64,000 nt of DNA from Halorubrum alkaliphilum (GTDB lineage Archaea > Halobacteriota > Halobacteria > Halobacteriales > Haloferacaceae), in contig NZ_JAGGKQ010000006.1 of NCBI RefSeq assembly GCF_017873815.1, forward strand, positions 62,001 to 126,000. The letters are read 5' to 3'. Of the stretch, positions 44,800 to 53,134 are shown piece by piece. Each line of letters begins with the position of its first letter. Within the stretch, counting starts at the first letter, position 1. The notes below the pieces were generated by a model. It saw only the letters and a list, made by a program, of their open reading frames with translations, had not been told where the DNA came from and made no database searches. Position numbers and translations under genes: made by a program.

Positions 44800-44804
44800 A
44801 TCGA

Positions 44805-45190
44805 TGGTGACGATCTCCAAAGCCCCAGCCGTGTGAGCGGCGTAGGCGTTCACGAGAGCTCCGCTCTCGTGAGCCAATCAGAACGCTGCGCGTTCTGATG
44901 ATGACGCAAGCAGCGTGGCGCGGAGCGCCACGGGCAGCCGGCGGCGCCGCCGCCGGCGACACCGCAACGAGGGAACTTGCGACCGAGTGAGGAGCGCAGC
45001 GAGCGTACGCCGCTCACACGGCAGCGAGGCGCTCCGCGCCTCTGGCAGCCGGACGTAGTCCGGCGACTGCCCCTTTGAGTCCCACCCGGCACAGCAACCG
45101 CACCTCACGCCTCCCCAGCCTCGTCGGCGGCGCCGCCGCCGGCGACCTCGCGCGCGTTTCTCGCGCGCGCCACCGCCTCGTTCAGTTATA
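44805..45190 (+). repeat. Modular intergenic repeat, copy B
   Basis: Same family as copy A, same core direction. Order: TATA-like TGTATAAG (44780), CTCCAAAGCCCCAG, inverted-repeat arm 1 (44829-44844), a 161-base inner segment, arm 2 (45006-45021; a perfect 16-bp match to arm 1), a GC hairpin module, the core GACTGCCCCTTTGAGTCCC (45065 on) through CCTCACGCCTCCCC, a GGCGGCGCCGCCGCC palindrome, and TTCAGTTATAAGC at the right end. The inner segment contains two hairpins (CACGAGAG/CTCTCGTG and ATCAGAACGC/GCGTTCTGAT). Relative to the core its ACCGCAACGAGGGA stretch runs opposite to that of copy A. No protein is credible inside. Confidence 0.85.
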
Positions 45191-45310
45191 AGCAATAGTC
45201 GCTACCGCTCAAGTCTCTTTTAAACACGATCTCGTCGTCACCGATTTGGGAGATTTACTCCCGACATCAGTCAAAACTGGTCCGCATCGGTCGACCATCC
45301 GGATCGCTAT

Positions 45311-46216
45311 TTATATGCCGAAGATCATCGCCGCGCCCTCCGCCAGTTCCTCGAACTCGTCGGCGTACGCCACGGCGACGTATAGGAGCGTGAAGATCAC
45401 GGCGTTGTGGAGGCCGTGTAACAGCGCGGGGACGACGATGTTGTCGGTGTACTCGTACACCGCACCGAACACGAGACTGGGGAAGAAGAGGACAGCGATG
45501 GTCGTCAGCCGACCTTCCAGCCCGCCCGTCAGCGCGATCACGTGGACGGCGGCGAAGATCGCGGAGGCGATGGCGATCGCGGGGACCGCCGAGATCGACT
45601 CCCGAAGCCGACTCTGGACGATCCCACGGTACAGCACCTCCTCGGCCGGGCCGATCACGAGGAACGAGGCGGCGATCAGAAGCGGGATGATCGCCGGGTT
45701 CTGCATGGCGATCTCCGCGCTCTGGTTCGCCGCCGGCTCCGGCCCGAGCAGCTGGAGGATCGTGGAGATGACGACCACCATCACCAGTATCAACACCCAG
45801 CCGCCGACGACGAGCCCGATCTCCTTGAGGCTCGGCCGCCGGACTCCGAGATACGAGACGATCCCAGAGCGGTCGAACCCGCGGTGCCGCAGGTACCCGA
45901 ACGCGACCCCACCGAACGCGACGTACTGGCCCAACAGCAGCGAGAGCCCCAGACTCACCGCGAGGGAGAGGCCGCCGATCGCCATTCCTACTCCGGAGAC
46001 GACGAGACTGAACAGGAGGACGAACACGATCCCGAGCGTCCCGAGCCCGACCGCGACGCCGACCGCACGAAGCGGCGAGTCCGAGACGGTCCACGGGCTC
46101 GACGGATCCACGCCGGCCGATCCGGATCCGTCCGCCCCAGCGTCTCGGGCGTCCTCGGTCCCACCCCACCCGACGTCGTCCGACTCACGTCCGCCGTCCT
46201 CGGAGGGATCGCTCAT
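45311..46216 (-). CDS. CPBP-family intramembrane metalloprotease
   Basis: A 301-residue membrane protein of the CPBP/CAAX protease-like family. An acidic N-terminal tail (1-48) is followed by about eight hydrophobic segments. The family motifs are GPAEEVLYRGIVQ (E192, E193, R197), FAAVHVIAL (H225) and the last VPALLHGLHNAVIF. Eukaryotic relatives cut prenylated proteins; prokaryotic ones are often linked to peptide processing or immunity. No bacteriocin-like gene is adjacent. It lies just beyond repeat copy B. Confidence 0.9.
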   Translation of the reverse strand: MSDPSEDGGRESDDVGWGGTEDARDAGADGSGSAGVDPSSPWTVSDSPLRAVGVAVGLGTLGIVFVLLFSLVVSGVGMAIGGLSLAVSLGLSLLLGQYVAFGGVAFGYLRHRGFDRSGIVSYLGVRRPSLKEIGLVVGGWVLILVMVVVISTILQLLGPEPAANQSAEIAMQNPAIIPLLIAASFLVIGPAEEVLYRGIVQSRLRESISAVPAIAIASAIFAAVHVIALTGGLEGRLTTIAVLFFPSLVFGAVYEYTDNIVVPALLHGLHNAVIFTLLYVAVAYADEFEELAEGAAMIFGI

Positions 46217-46306
46217 TGTTCAGTGTAGGTGCCGTTCACTCAAAGGTCTGTTCGTCGGTTGGCGGTTTGCCGGTTCCCCTGTCGAGCGCACCGTCGCCAG
46301 CCGCCC

Positions 46307-46864
46307 TCATCGACGCGTTAGCTCGTACCACAACACGGCGGTCACCGCCCGTCCGTCCCGGAGCCCGTCGTCGACGACGGCTTCGAGCAGGTCGTCGTAC
46401 GGAACGACGTCGACGGAGATCGATTCGTTGTGATCGAGGTCGCGCTCGGCGGTCGGCTTACAGCCCGTCGCGAGCACGTGGTGGTGGACGGCGTTCGCCA
46501 TTCCGTTCGTCGGCTCGACGGTCGTCAGGCGCTCGAAGGACTCGGCCTCATAGCCGGTTTCCTCGGCGAGTTCGCGGGCGGCCGCCCGTTCGAGGTCGAC
46601 TCCGTTTCCGTCCCCGTCCTCCGGCTCGATCGTTCCGGCCGGGATTCCGCGATTGGTCCGGCCGATCGCCTGTCGCCACTCGTCGATGACGACGACGTCG
46701 CCGTCGGGCGTCAACGGCAGCACCACGACCGCGGGCGGCTCGTCGACGTAGTGGAAGCCGTCGGTGTCGCCGTCCGGGAAGCGGACCTCGTCACGGCGCA
46801 CGTCGAAGCCGGGACAGCGGTAATCAATTTCGGTACCGAGCGTCTCCCACGCCAGATCGTCCAT
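46307..46864 (-). CDS. Nudix hydrolase, ADP-ribose pyrophosphatase-like
   Basis: A 185-residue Nudix protein. The Nudix helix ends AAARELAEETGYEA (about 95-107). The box starts at GIPAGTIEPEDGDGNG and carries a short Gly/Asp insertion before the helix, so the usual GX5EX7REUXEEXGU spacing is stretched. The N-terminal VVVLPLTPDGDVVVIDEWRQAIGR resembles ADP-ribose pyrophosphatases. Substrate is inferred. A minus-strand CTTTTAGG box (46887-46894) lies about 27 bases before the ATG. Confidence 0.87.
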   Translation of the reverse strand: MDDLAWETLGTEIDYRCPGFDVRRDEVRFPDGDTDGFHYVDEPPAVVVLPLTPDGDVVVIDEWRQAIGRTNRGIPAGTIEPEDGDGNGVDLERAAARELAEETGYEAESFERLTTVEPTNGMANAVHHHVLATGCKPTAERDLDHNESISVDVVPYDDLLEAVVDDGLRDGRAVTAVLWYELTRR

Positions 46865-46944
46865 ACTTCCTCTCCGTGGGCAGCGACCTAAAAGCGCTGT
46901 CTCGTTCGAACAGTCCTGTCCGGCGGTGCCGCGCCCCGACGCGA

Positions 46945-48372
46945 CTACGACCAGTCGCCGAGCGAGGCCTGTCCCTCGTCGTCCTGTTCCGCCGGATCCG
47001 GGGCGGGCTCATCGTCGTCGGTCCGCGGCTCCCCGCCGATCCAGTCGGTGATCTGCGCTCCCACGTCGTTGCGGCTCGCGGGGTGTTCCCTCCGCGTACC
47101 GCCTCTATCACCGTCCTCACCGGCCTCAAACCCGGCCAGCGTCGCCTGGTCGCTCTCGGCGAAATCGAGCTTCGAGACGCGGACACCGAGCTTCCGGACG
47201 CGGTCGTCGTCGAACTCATCGAGCAGGTCGAGTGCGACGGATTCGACCAGATCGGGATCGTCGACCGGGCCGGGGAGGCTCCGCGCCCGGGTGTTGACGT
47301 CGAACGGGGGCTCGACCGCCTTGATCCCGATGGTGCGGTAGAGACAGCCCCGCTCGCGGGCCCGGCGTGCCACGTCCGCGGCCAATGCCGCGACGGTCTC
47401 TCGCTTCTCCGCCTCGTCCGCGGTCGCCGGCAGCGACGACTCCCGTGAGAGGCTCTTGGGGAGTCCCCGCGGCGTGACCTCGCGGTCGTCCTCGCCGCGG
47501 GCGCGTCGCGAGAGCTCACGCCCGCGGTCGCCGAGTTCCGCCGCCAGCGTCTCCGGGTCTGCCGCCGCCACGTCGCCCGCGGTTTCGATCCCAAGATCCG
47601 CGAGCGCGCGCTCCGTCACTGGCCCGACGCCGTGAAGCGCCGCCGTCGGCAACGGCGCGAGGAACGACGCCACCGTTCCGGGCGGCACAACAACCAGCCC
47701 GTCGGGTTTATCGGCGTCGCTCGCGACCTTCGCGGCCGACATGTTCGGCGCGACGCCGACGCTGGCGGGCACGCCGGCCTCCCGCTCGATCCGTTCTTTG
47801 ACGTGTCTGGCGTACCCCTCGGCGAGCGTTCGCGCCGCGGCGGGGCCGGCCGCGGTGCTCGGCGGGAGCCCGTCGACCGCCTCGGTCGTCGCCTCCGGTC
47901 CGGAACCCGTACCCGCGGCGTCCCACGCGGTTCGGTCGGTGACATCGAGGTACGCCTCGTCGATGCTCACCTCGCGGACGACGTCCGCGCAGTCGTGGAG
48001 AACATCCTTGACATCGCCCGCAACCTCCTTATAAAAATCGAGGTCGACGGGACGGTAGTAGCCGGTCTCGCCGACCTCCTCCCCGGCAGTCGCGTCGGCG
48101 GTCCCGCGTCTCGGGAGTCGTTCGAGCGCCTCGGAGATGGGCATCGCGCTCTCGACGCCGAACTCGCGGGCCTCGTAGCTCGCGGTCGCGACCGCGCCGA
48201 CGGTGTCTCCGGGCTCGTAGCCCATCCCGACGACCAGTGGCTCTCCACGGAGTTCGGGGTCGCGCAGCCGCTCACAGGACGCGTAAAAGCAGTCCATGTC
48301 CACGTGGAACACGACCCGATCGGGCTCGTCAACCCCCTCCGTGTCGGTTCCGGGGAGCGTCCCGCCGTCCAT
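46945..48372 (-). CDS. dinB: DNA polymerase IV (Y family)
   Basis: A 475-residue translesion polymerase. Catalytic acids are in FHVDMDCFYASCE (D25) and VSIDEAYLDVTD (near residue 137). Further motifs are SVGVAPNMSAAKVASDADKPDGLVVV, the helix-hairpin-helix ALHGVGPVTERALADLGI, and a little-finger domain. The C-terminal 50 residues are acidic and end DDEGQASLGDW, close to the QxxLxxF-type PCNA-binding peptide (QASLGDW). Length is a little above the family norm because of acidic insertions. Its promoter region abuts repeat copy C. Confidence 0.95.
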   Translation of the reverse strand: MDGGTLPGTDTEGVDEPDRVVFHVDMDCFYASCERLRDPELRGEPLVVGMGYEPGDTVGAVATASYEAREFGVESAMPISEALERLPRRGTADATAGEEVGETGYYRPVDLDFYKEVAGDVKDVLHDCADVVREVSIDEAYLDVTDRTAWDAAGTGSGPEATTEAVDGLPPSTAAGPAAARTLAEGYARHVKERIEREAGVPASVGVAPNMSAAKVASDADKPDGLVVVPPGTVASFLAPLPTAALHGVGPVTERALADLGIETAGDVAAADPETLAAELGDRGRELSRRARGEDDREVTPRGLPKSLSRESSLPATADEAEKRETVAALAADVARRARERGCLYRTIGIKAVEPPFDVNTRARSLPGPVDDPDLVESVALDLLDEFDDDRVRKLGVRVSKLDFAESDQATLAGFEAGEDGDRGGTRREHPASRNDVGAQITDWIGGEPRTDDDEPAPDPAEQDDEGQASLGDWS

Positions 48373-48579
48373 CGGTCGCCGATCCGCGCTCCGCGCCCTT
48401 AAGAGCGCGCCACGCGCGGTGGAAGTGGACCTGCCAACGCGGTTCCGGTGTCGTCGACTCCGTCGAATGCTTATAGGTGATACGTCCCGATCCGATCCGT
48501 ACGAACGTGGTGGCGACGGATATCGAGAGTGAATCGCTCAGATCGGCGGCGACGAGATCGTAATTAAAAACGGAACGAG

Positions 48580-49080
48580 CGGCGGCAGTGTACGTTTATA
48601 CACGGCCGGTGCGGTCGGCGCGCCCCGGTGAGCGCCGCGGCGCGGCGCTCACCGCCGGCGCGAGGTCGCCGGCGCTCCGCGCCGGCTGCCAGAGAATCTT
48701 CGATTCTCGCTGGAGCCCGGAACGGCGCTTGTAAGCGCCGTTCCGGCGAGGTTGGGGAGGCGTGAGGTGCGGTGCGGCCGTGGGTCGGGGCGGGACTCAA
48801 AGGGGCAGTCGCGGGACTACGTCCGGCTGCCCGAGGCGCGGACCGCCTCGCTGCCGTGAGGCAGTCACAGATGTTCACGAGAGCGGAGCTCTCGTGAGCC
48901 AGTCAGGACGCGGCGCGTTCTGATGATGACGCAAGGACCGCAACGAGGGAGCGAAGTGACCGAGTGAGGACCGCAGCGAACGTGCGCCCGCCTCACGGCT
49001 GGGGCGTTGGAGGTCGTCACCGTCGATCCGTAGTCAACCCCTTATAAGCGATCGGCTGGGGCGTTGGAGGTATTCGCCAC
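48580..49080 (-). repeat. Modular intergenic repeat, copy C (reversed)
   Basis: Same family as copies A and B, with the core on the minus strand (48747-48811 reads as the complement of CTGCCCCTTTGAGTCCC...CTCACGCCTCCCCAACC). Other parts: TTTATACACGG at 48595, GC-rich palindromes (GGTGAGCGCCGCGGCGCGGCGCTCACC; GGAACGGCGCTTGTAAGCGCCGTTCC), inverted-repeat arms GCCGTGAGGC/GCCTCACGGC (48853-48862 and 48990-48999) enclosing the same inner segment as copy B, and CTGGGGCGTTGGAGGT, which occurs twice (48998-49013, 49056-49071), so the left-end module is duplicated. TATA-like CTTATAAGC (49041) and GTATAAAC (49099) follow. No gene is credible here. Confidence 0.85.
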
Positions 49081-49237
49081 CGACCCGCCAGCAACGACGT
49101 ATAAACAGCCGTCAGGACGCAACTCGCGCGTGACGACGGGCCACGTCGGTGCCGAGACGTCCCGTGTTCGGTGACGGCGGATCCACGTCTGATACTCGGG
49201 ACGATACCGGTTTACCGCCTGATGTCGTACATCGACC

Positions 49238-51088
49238 ATGAGCGAACGGATCGACGTGTTACACGTCGACGACGACCCCTCGGTACTGGATCTGGCCGAG
49301 GCGTACTTCGATCGCGAGTTGGAGTCCGTCTCGGTGACGACCGTGACGGAGCCAAGCGCGGCGCTGGACCGGCTTGCGGAATCGTCCTTCGACTGTCTCG
49401 TTAGCGACTACGATATGCCGGGCATGAACGGACTCGAGTTCTTCGAGGCGGTCCGCGAGGATCATCAACACGTCCCGTTCGTGCTGTACACCGGGAAGGG
49501 AAGCGAGGAGATCGCGAGCAGGGCGCTCAACGCGGGTGTCACCGGCTACTTCCAGAAAGGGGGTCCTGAACAGCTCCAACGGCTTGCCAACCGAGTCGAG
49601 CAGGCGGCCGACGAGTACCAGACCAAGCAGGCGGCGAACCGCTATTCGACGGTGCTTACGGCGCTCGGCTATCCCATCTACGTCGTCGACGAAACTGGGA
49701 CCTTCGAGTACGTCAACGAGGCGTTCGCGGAGCTGACCGGCTACGACCGCGAGGAGATCATCGGTAGCAAGCCGGGACTGATGAAAGACCGGGACGCGGT
49801 CATCGAGGCGGAAAACCGACTCGGCACGATACTCTCGAGTGACGGCCCGGACGTCCAGCGGTTCCCTGTCGATATCCACCCGAAGGAGGGCGATCCGATC
49901 CCGTGTCGCGACCACATGGCCGTGTTGCCCTACGAGGGCGAGGAGTTCGAGGGCAGCGTCGGGATCCTCCGTGATGTCTCCGAGGAGGCGGCCCGACGTG
50001 ACGAGTTGGAAACGAAACAGCGGGCCCTGGACGAGGCACCGGTAGGAATCACGATCACCGATCCGGAACAGCCGGACAACCCGATGACGTACGTCAACGA
50101 CCGGTTCGTTGAGATGACCGGCTACGACCGCGAGGAGGCTGTCGGAGTCAACTGTCGGTTCCTCCAAGGACCCGAGACCGACGAAGCGGCGATCAGCGAG
50201 CTTCGGGACGCGATTGAAGCCGAGGAGTCGACCAGCGTCGAACTGCTGAACTATCGGAAAGACGGGACCCCGTTCTGGAACCGTGTCAGCGTCGCCCCGA
50301 TCCGCGAGGACGATGACGGTCCTGCCACCGGCTGGGTCGGGTTCCAGGAGGATGTCACGGAATTTAAAGAGCGCGAGGAGGCACTTCGACGGCAGAACGA
50401 ACGCCTCGACGAGTTCGCGGGGATCGTCTCTCACGACCTCCGGAACCCGCTCAACGTCGCTCAGGGGCGCGTCGACCTCGCTCGCACGGAGACCGGAAAC
50501 GACCACCTCGACGCCGCAAGCGACGCGCTCGGTCGAATGGAGACTATCGTCGAGCACACGCTGGCGCTTGCGCGCGAGGGACGGAGCGTCGGAGAGACCG
50601 AACCGGTGTCCGTCGCCGAGGTCGCGACCGAGAGCTGGGAGGCGGTCGACACGGGTGACGCCGCTCTCGATATCACCGCCGAACGATCCGTCTCCGCGGA
50701 TCCATCGAGACTTCGGAACCTCTTCGAGAACCTGATACACAACAGCATCGAACACGGGTCGACCGAGACCGCCCCCGAAACAGCCGCCGGCTCGCTCGAC
50801 GGTTCGACCGTTTCGACGGAGTCCGCCCCCAGCGTCACCGTCCGGATCGGCGACCTCGAGGACGGGTTCTACCTCGCCGACGACGGCCCCGGGATCCCGG
50901 ACGGGATACGCGACGGGCTGTTCGAGCCCGGAGAGAGCGGGGCGGAATCGGGAACCGGTTTCGGACTGGCGATCGTCAAGGAGATTGCCAACGCGCACGG
51001 CTGGACGGTTCACGCGACCGACTCCGAAACGGGTGGTGCGCGATTCGAGATCCGCGGCGTCGACAGACCTCGGCTCGCCATCGACTGA
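49238..51088 (+). CDS. Receiver-PAS-LOV histidine kinase (blue-light sensor)
   Basis: A 616-residue soluble kinase. The N-terminal receiver domain (1-125) has D11-D13, phospho-acceptor D57 and K107 (GYFQKGG). A PAS domain (about 130-250) follows, then a PAS domain (about 262-376) with every LOV hallmark: GVNCRFLQ with photoactive C306, flavin-binding N338 and N348 in NYRKDGTPFWN, and Q370 in VGFQEDVT. The phospho-acceptor helix has H399 in IVSHDLRNPLNVA; ATPase motifs are ENLIHNSIEH, DDGPGIP and GTGFGLAIVKEI. LOV proteins form a flavin-cysteine adduct in blue light, so light sensing is a strong inference. No dedicated output regulator is adjacent. Confidence 0.93.
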   Translation: MSERIDVLHVDDDPSVLDLAEAYFDRELESVSVTTVTEPSAALDRLAESSFDCLVSDYDMPGMNGLEFFEAVREDHQHVPFVLYTGKGSEEIASRALNAGVTGYFQKGGPEQLQRLANRVEQAADEYQTKQAANRYSTVLTALGYPIYVVDETGTFEYVNEAFAELTGYDREEIIGSKPGLMKDRDAVIEAENRLGTILSSDGPDVQRFPVDIHPKEGDPIPCRDHMAVLPYEGEEFEGSVGILRDVSEEAARRDELETKQRALDEAPVGITITDPEQPDNPMTYVNDRFVEMTGYDREEAVGVNCRFLQGPETDEAAISELRDAIEAEESTSVELLNYRKDGTPFWNRVSVAPIREDDDGPATGWVGFQEDVTEFKEREEALRRQNERLDEFAGIVSHDLRNPLNVAQGRVDLARTETGNDHLDAASDALGRMETIVEHTLALAREGRSVGETEPVSVAEVATESWEAVDTGDAALDITAERSVSADPSRLRNLFENLIHNSIEHGSTETAPETAAGSLDGSTVSTESAPSVTVRIGDLEDGFYLADDGPGIPDGIRDGLFEPGESGAESGTGFGLAIVKEIANAHGWTVHATDSETGGARFEIRGVDRPRLAID

Positions 51089-51090
51089 AG

Positions 51091-51098
51091 TATATAAG
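51091..51098 (+). promoter_or_regulatory. TATA box for zinc-ribbon gene
   Basis: TATATAAG lies 24-31 bases before the GTG at 51122, a strong leaderless-type promoter which supports the GTG start. Confidence 0.6.
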
Positions 51099-51121
51099 TC
51101 TCCGAGGAACGAACGACCGCC

Positions 51122-51400
51122 GTGCCCCGTGATCGCGTCCGCTGTGTCGAGTGCCGGGAACCGATCCCCGACGACACCCGCGTCTGCCCCCACTGTGATG
51201 CGGTACAGCCCTCCCCGCTCTTGGACGTCGCCACCGTCGTCGCCGGCGTGTTCGCGTTCGTCTTCGGCGCTATCCTCGCGTTGATGACGCTCGGAACCAC
51301 CCGGCTTGCCGGCTTCATGCTTCTCGTCGTCGGGTTCGGGCTCGGGGTCGGCGGTTACACGCGCCATATCGACCGACGGGCCGGCCGTCGGGGCCGATGA
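51122..51400 (+). CDS. Zinc-ribbon membrane protein
   Basis: A 92-residue protein starting at GTG. The N-terminal VRCVECREPIPDDTRVCPHCDA is a CxxC...CxxC zinc ribbon. Two membrane helices follow (about 37-57 and 60-81) and a basic tail RRAGRRGR. It looks like a membrane-tethered zinc-ribbon protein of unknown role, common in haloarchaea. The strong TATA box upstream argues that it is expressed separately from the LOV kinase. Confidence 0.82.
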   Translation: MPRDRVRCVECREPIPDDTRVCPHCDAVQPSPLLDVATVVAGVFAFVFGAILALMTLGTTRLAGFMLLVVGFGLGVGGYTRHIDRRAGRRGR

Positions 51401-51528
51401 ATCGACGGCTCCGGAGGTCCAGCGGCCGGAGATCCGAGAGTTTCGTGGCGGGGTATCCGGGACTCCCGGATCCGCCCGCCCGACCCGCGTCGTGACCTTT
51501 TAAGACGGACCACCTCACACGTGACCGT

Positions 51529-52203
51529 ATGGTAACACCACTCGACGCCGGAGTCGTCGTCGCCGGCCTCCTCCTCGCGTTCGTCGGCGCGGCGGTGTCC
51601 GTGTACGCCGTGACGCTGACCGGGTTCCTGATCGGTGCGGGTGCGGGATACCTGGCGGCTCCGAATCTGGTCGGACTGATCGCCGTCGACGGACTGATCC
51701 TCTCCGTCGCCGGCGTTGCTCTCGGAGGGCTTATCGGCGGGTTCCTCGCGTACGCGGGCCTCTCCGTCGCCGTCCTCGTCATCGGCGGGACGGTCGGCGG
51801 GTTCGTCGGGCGGTTCGCGGTCGGTCCGTGGTACGCGGCCGACGCGGCCGGACTCGAGGGCACCGCACTGCTCGTCGGCGCGACGCTCGCGGGGGTCGCC
51901 GTCGGCGCGCTGCTCGGCTTCGTGCTCACCCGGACGACGCTCGTGGTTTCGACCGCGTTCATCGGCGCGGCGCTCGGTTCCCGCTCGCTTACGCCCGAGG
52001 CGTTCTCGACCGCGGCCGAGGAGCTGGCGTTCGAGCCGATCCTCTTCGACCCGACTGCGATCCCGTTCCTCGCGGTGTTCGCGCTCGGCGTCCTCTCGCA
52101 GTTCGGGCTGTTCAAACTCGGCTACGTGACGAAACTCGTGGGGATCCTCCCCGGCGCGCGCCGCTGGACCGCGAGCGACGACGACGAGGGGACGCCGACA
52201 TAA
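51529..52203 (+). CDS. Polytopic membrane protein (DUF4203-like)
   Basis: A 224-residue protein that is almost entirely hydrophobic, with about seven Gly/Ala/Val-rich membrane helices and a short acidic C-terminal tail. The Gly-rich helix pairs (LIGAGAGYLAAP, VALGGLIGGFLAY, VIGGTVGGFVGRF) resemble the DUF4203/TMEM198-like fold. Function unknown. A CTTTTAAGAC box (51497-51506) lies about 27 bases before the ATG. Confidence 0.75.
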   Translation: MVTPLDAGVVVAGLLLAFVGAAVSVYAVTLTGFLIGAGAGYLAAPNLVGLIAVDGLILSVAGVALGGLIGGFLAYAGLSVAVLVIGGTVGGFVGRFAVGPWYAADAAGLEGTALLVGATLAGVAVGALLGFVLTRTTLVVSTAFIGAALGSRSLTPEAFSTAAEELAFEPILFDPTAIPFLAVFALGVLSQFGLFKLGYVTKLVGILPGARRWTASDDDEGTPT

Positions 52204-52237
52204 GACGGCCGACGCTCCCCTCCATCACACTTTCTCC

Positions 52238-53131
52238 CTATTCGTCGAGTGCGGTCTCCAGACGGTCGATCAGCGTCTCGTTGCCGACGTACAGCGGAAC
52301 GCGGTCGTGAAGCCCGTCGGGGTCGACGTCGAGGATCGACCCCGTCCCGTCGGAGGACGCGCCACCCATTCTCTCGATGACGTACGCGATGGGGTTCGCC
52401 TCGAAGGAGAGTCGGAGCTTTCCGTCGGGCGCGTCGGTCAGGGCGGGGTACGCGAACACCCCGCCGTACGTCACCACTTGGTTCACGTCGCCGACCATCG
52501 AGCCGCCGTACCGGAGCTTGAGCTCGTCCTCGACCTCGCGGGCGTACTCCCGGAACGCGTCGGTCCAGTCAGGAACCCGCCCGCCGAAGCCGTACACGGT
52601 CGGCTCGTCCGGAAGGGTGAGGTCGTCGTCGACGACGGTTCTGGTGACGTCACCGGAGGCGGCACGCGTGACGACCTCCTCGCGGACCCCGGACTCGTCA
52701 GCGACGACCATCGTCGTGATCGGGCCCAACAGGGTGTAGCCGGCGGCGACGAGGTCGTGGCCGGTCGCCGGTAGCGACCCCTCGTAGACCCCGACGACGG
52801 TGCCCATCGCGTTGTTCGACCGGAGGTTCGAGGAACCGTCGAGCGGATCGACCGCGACGGAGTAGCCCTCGCCGGCGTCGGTTGCGTCCGGACGCTCCTC
52901 GCTGACGTACGCGCCGACGCCGTCGACCGCGGTCAGCGCCTCGCCGAGGAGCTCGTCGGCGTACATGTCGCCCGCCAACACGGTCTCGCCGGACGGATTC
53001 TCGTCGTCGCTCTCGACCCGCCGGCCGGGCAGGGCGTCACGGATCGCCGGGGCGGTCGCCGCGACTGCGTCGAACACCGCATCGACGACGGAGTCCGGCT
53101 CGCCCGCGGCTTCGTTCGTATCGTCGGGCAT
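52238..53131 (-). CDS. fbp: Fructose-1,6-bisphosphatase (class I type)
   Basis: A 297-residue sugar phosphatase. The metal/substrate motif is DPLDGSSN (95-102), with YGGSMVGDVNQVV and LSFEANPIAYVIERMGG downstream, all typical of class I FBPase rather than inositol monophosphatase. It removes phosphate from fructose 1,6-bisphosphate in gluconeogenesis. The start lies three bases after the aldolase stop, so both enzymes are made from one transcript. Confidence 0.93.
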   Translation of the reverse strand: MPDDTNEAAGEPDSVVDAVFDAVAATAPAIRDALPGRRVESDDENPSGETVLAGDMYADELLGEALTAVDGVGAYVSEERPDATDAGEGYSVAVDPLDGSSNLRSNNAMGTVVGVYEGSLPATGHDLVAAGYTLLGPITTMVVADESGVREEVVTRAASGDVTRTVVDDDLTLPDEPTVYGFGGRVPDWTDAFREYAREVEDELKLRYGGSMVGDVNQVVTYGGVFAYPALTDAPDGKLRLSFEANPIAYVIERMGGASSDGTGSILDVDPDGLHDRVPLYVGNETLIDRLETALDE

Positions 53132-53134
53132 CGA

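Noticed and set aside
44878-45195. 105-residue minus-strand frame in repeat copy B
   Set aside because: Composed of poly-Arg from palindromes; same artefact as in copy A.
48564-48878. 104-residue minus-strand frame in repeat copy C
   Set aside because: Same artefact; shares reading only where the repeat core is shared.
49259-51367. 702-residue open frame opposite the LOV kinase
   Set aside because: Antisense shadow; the plus strand has full receiver, LOV and kinase motifs.
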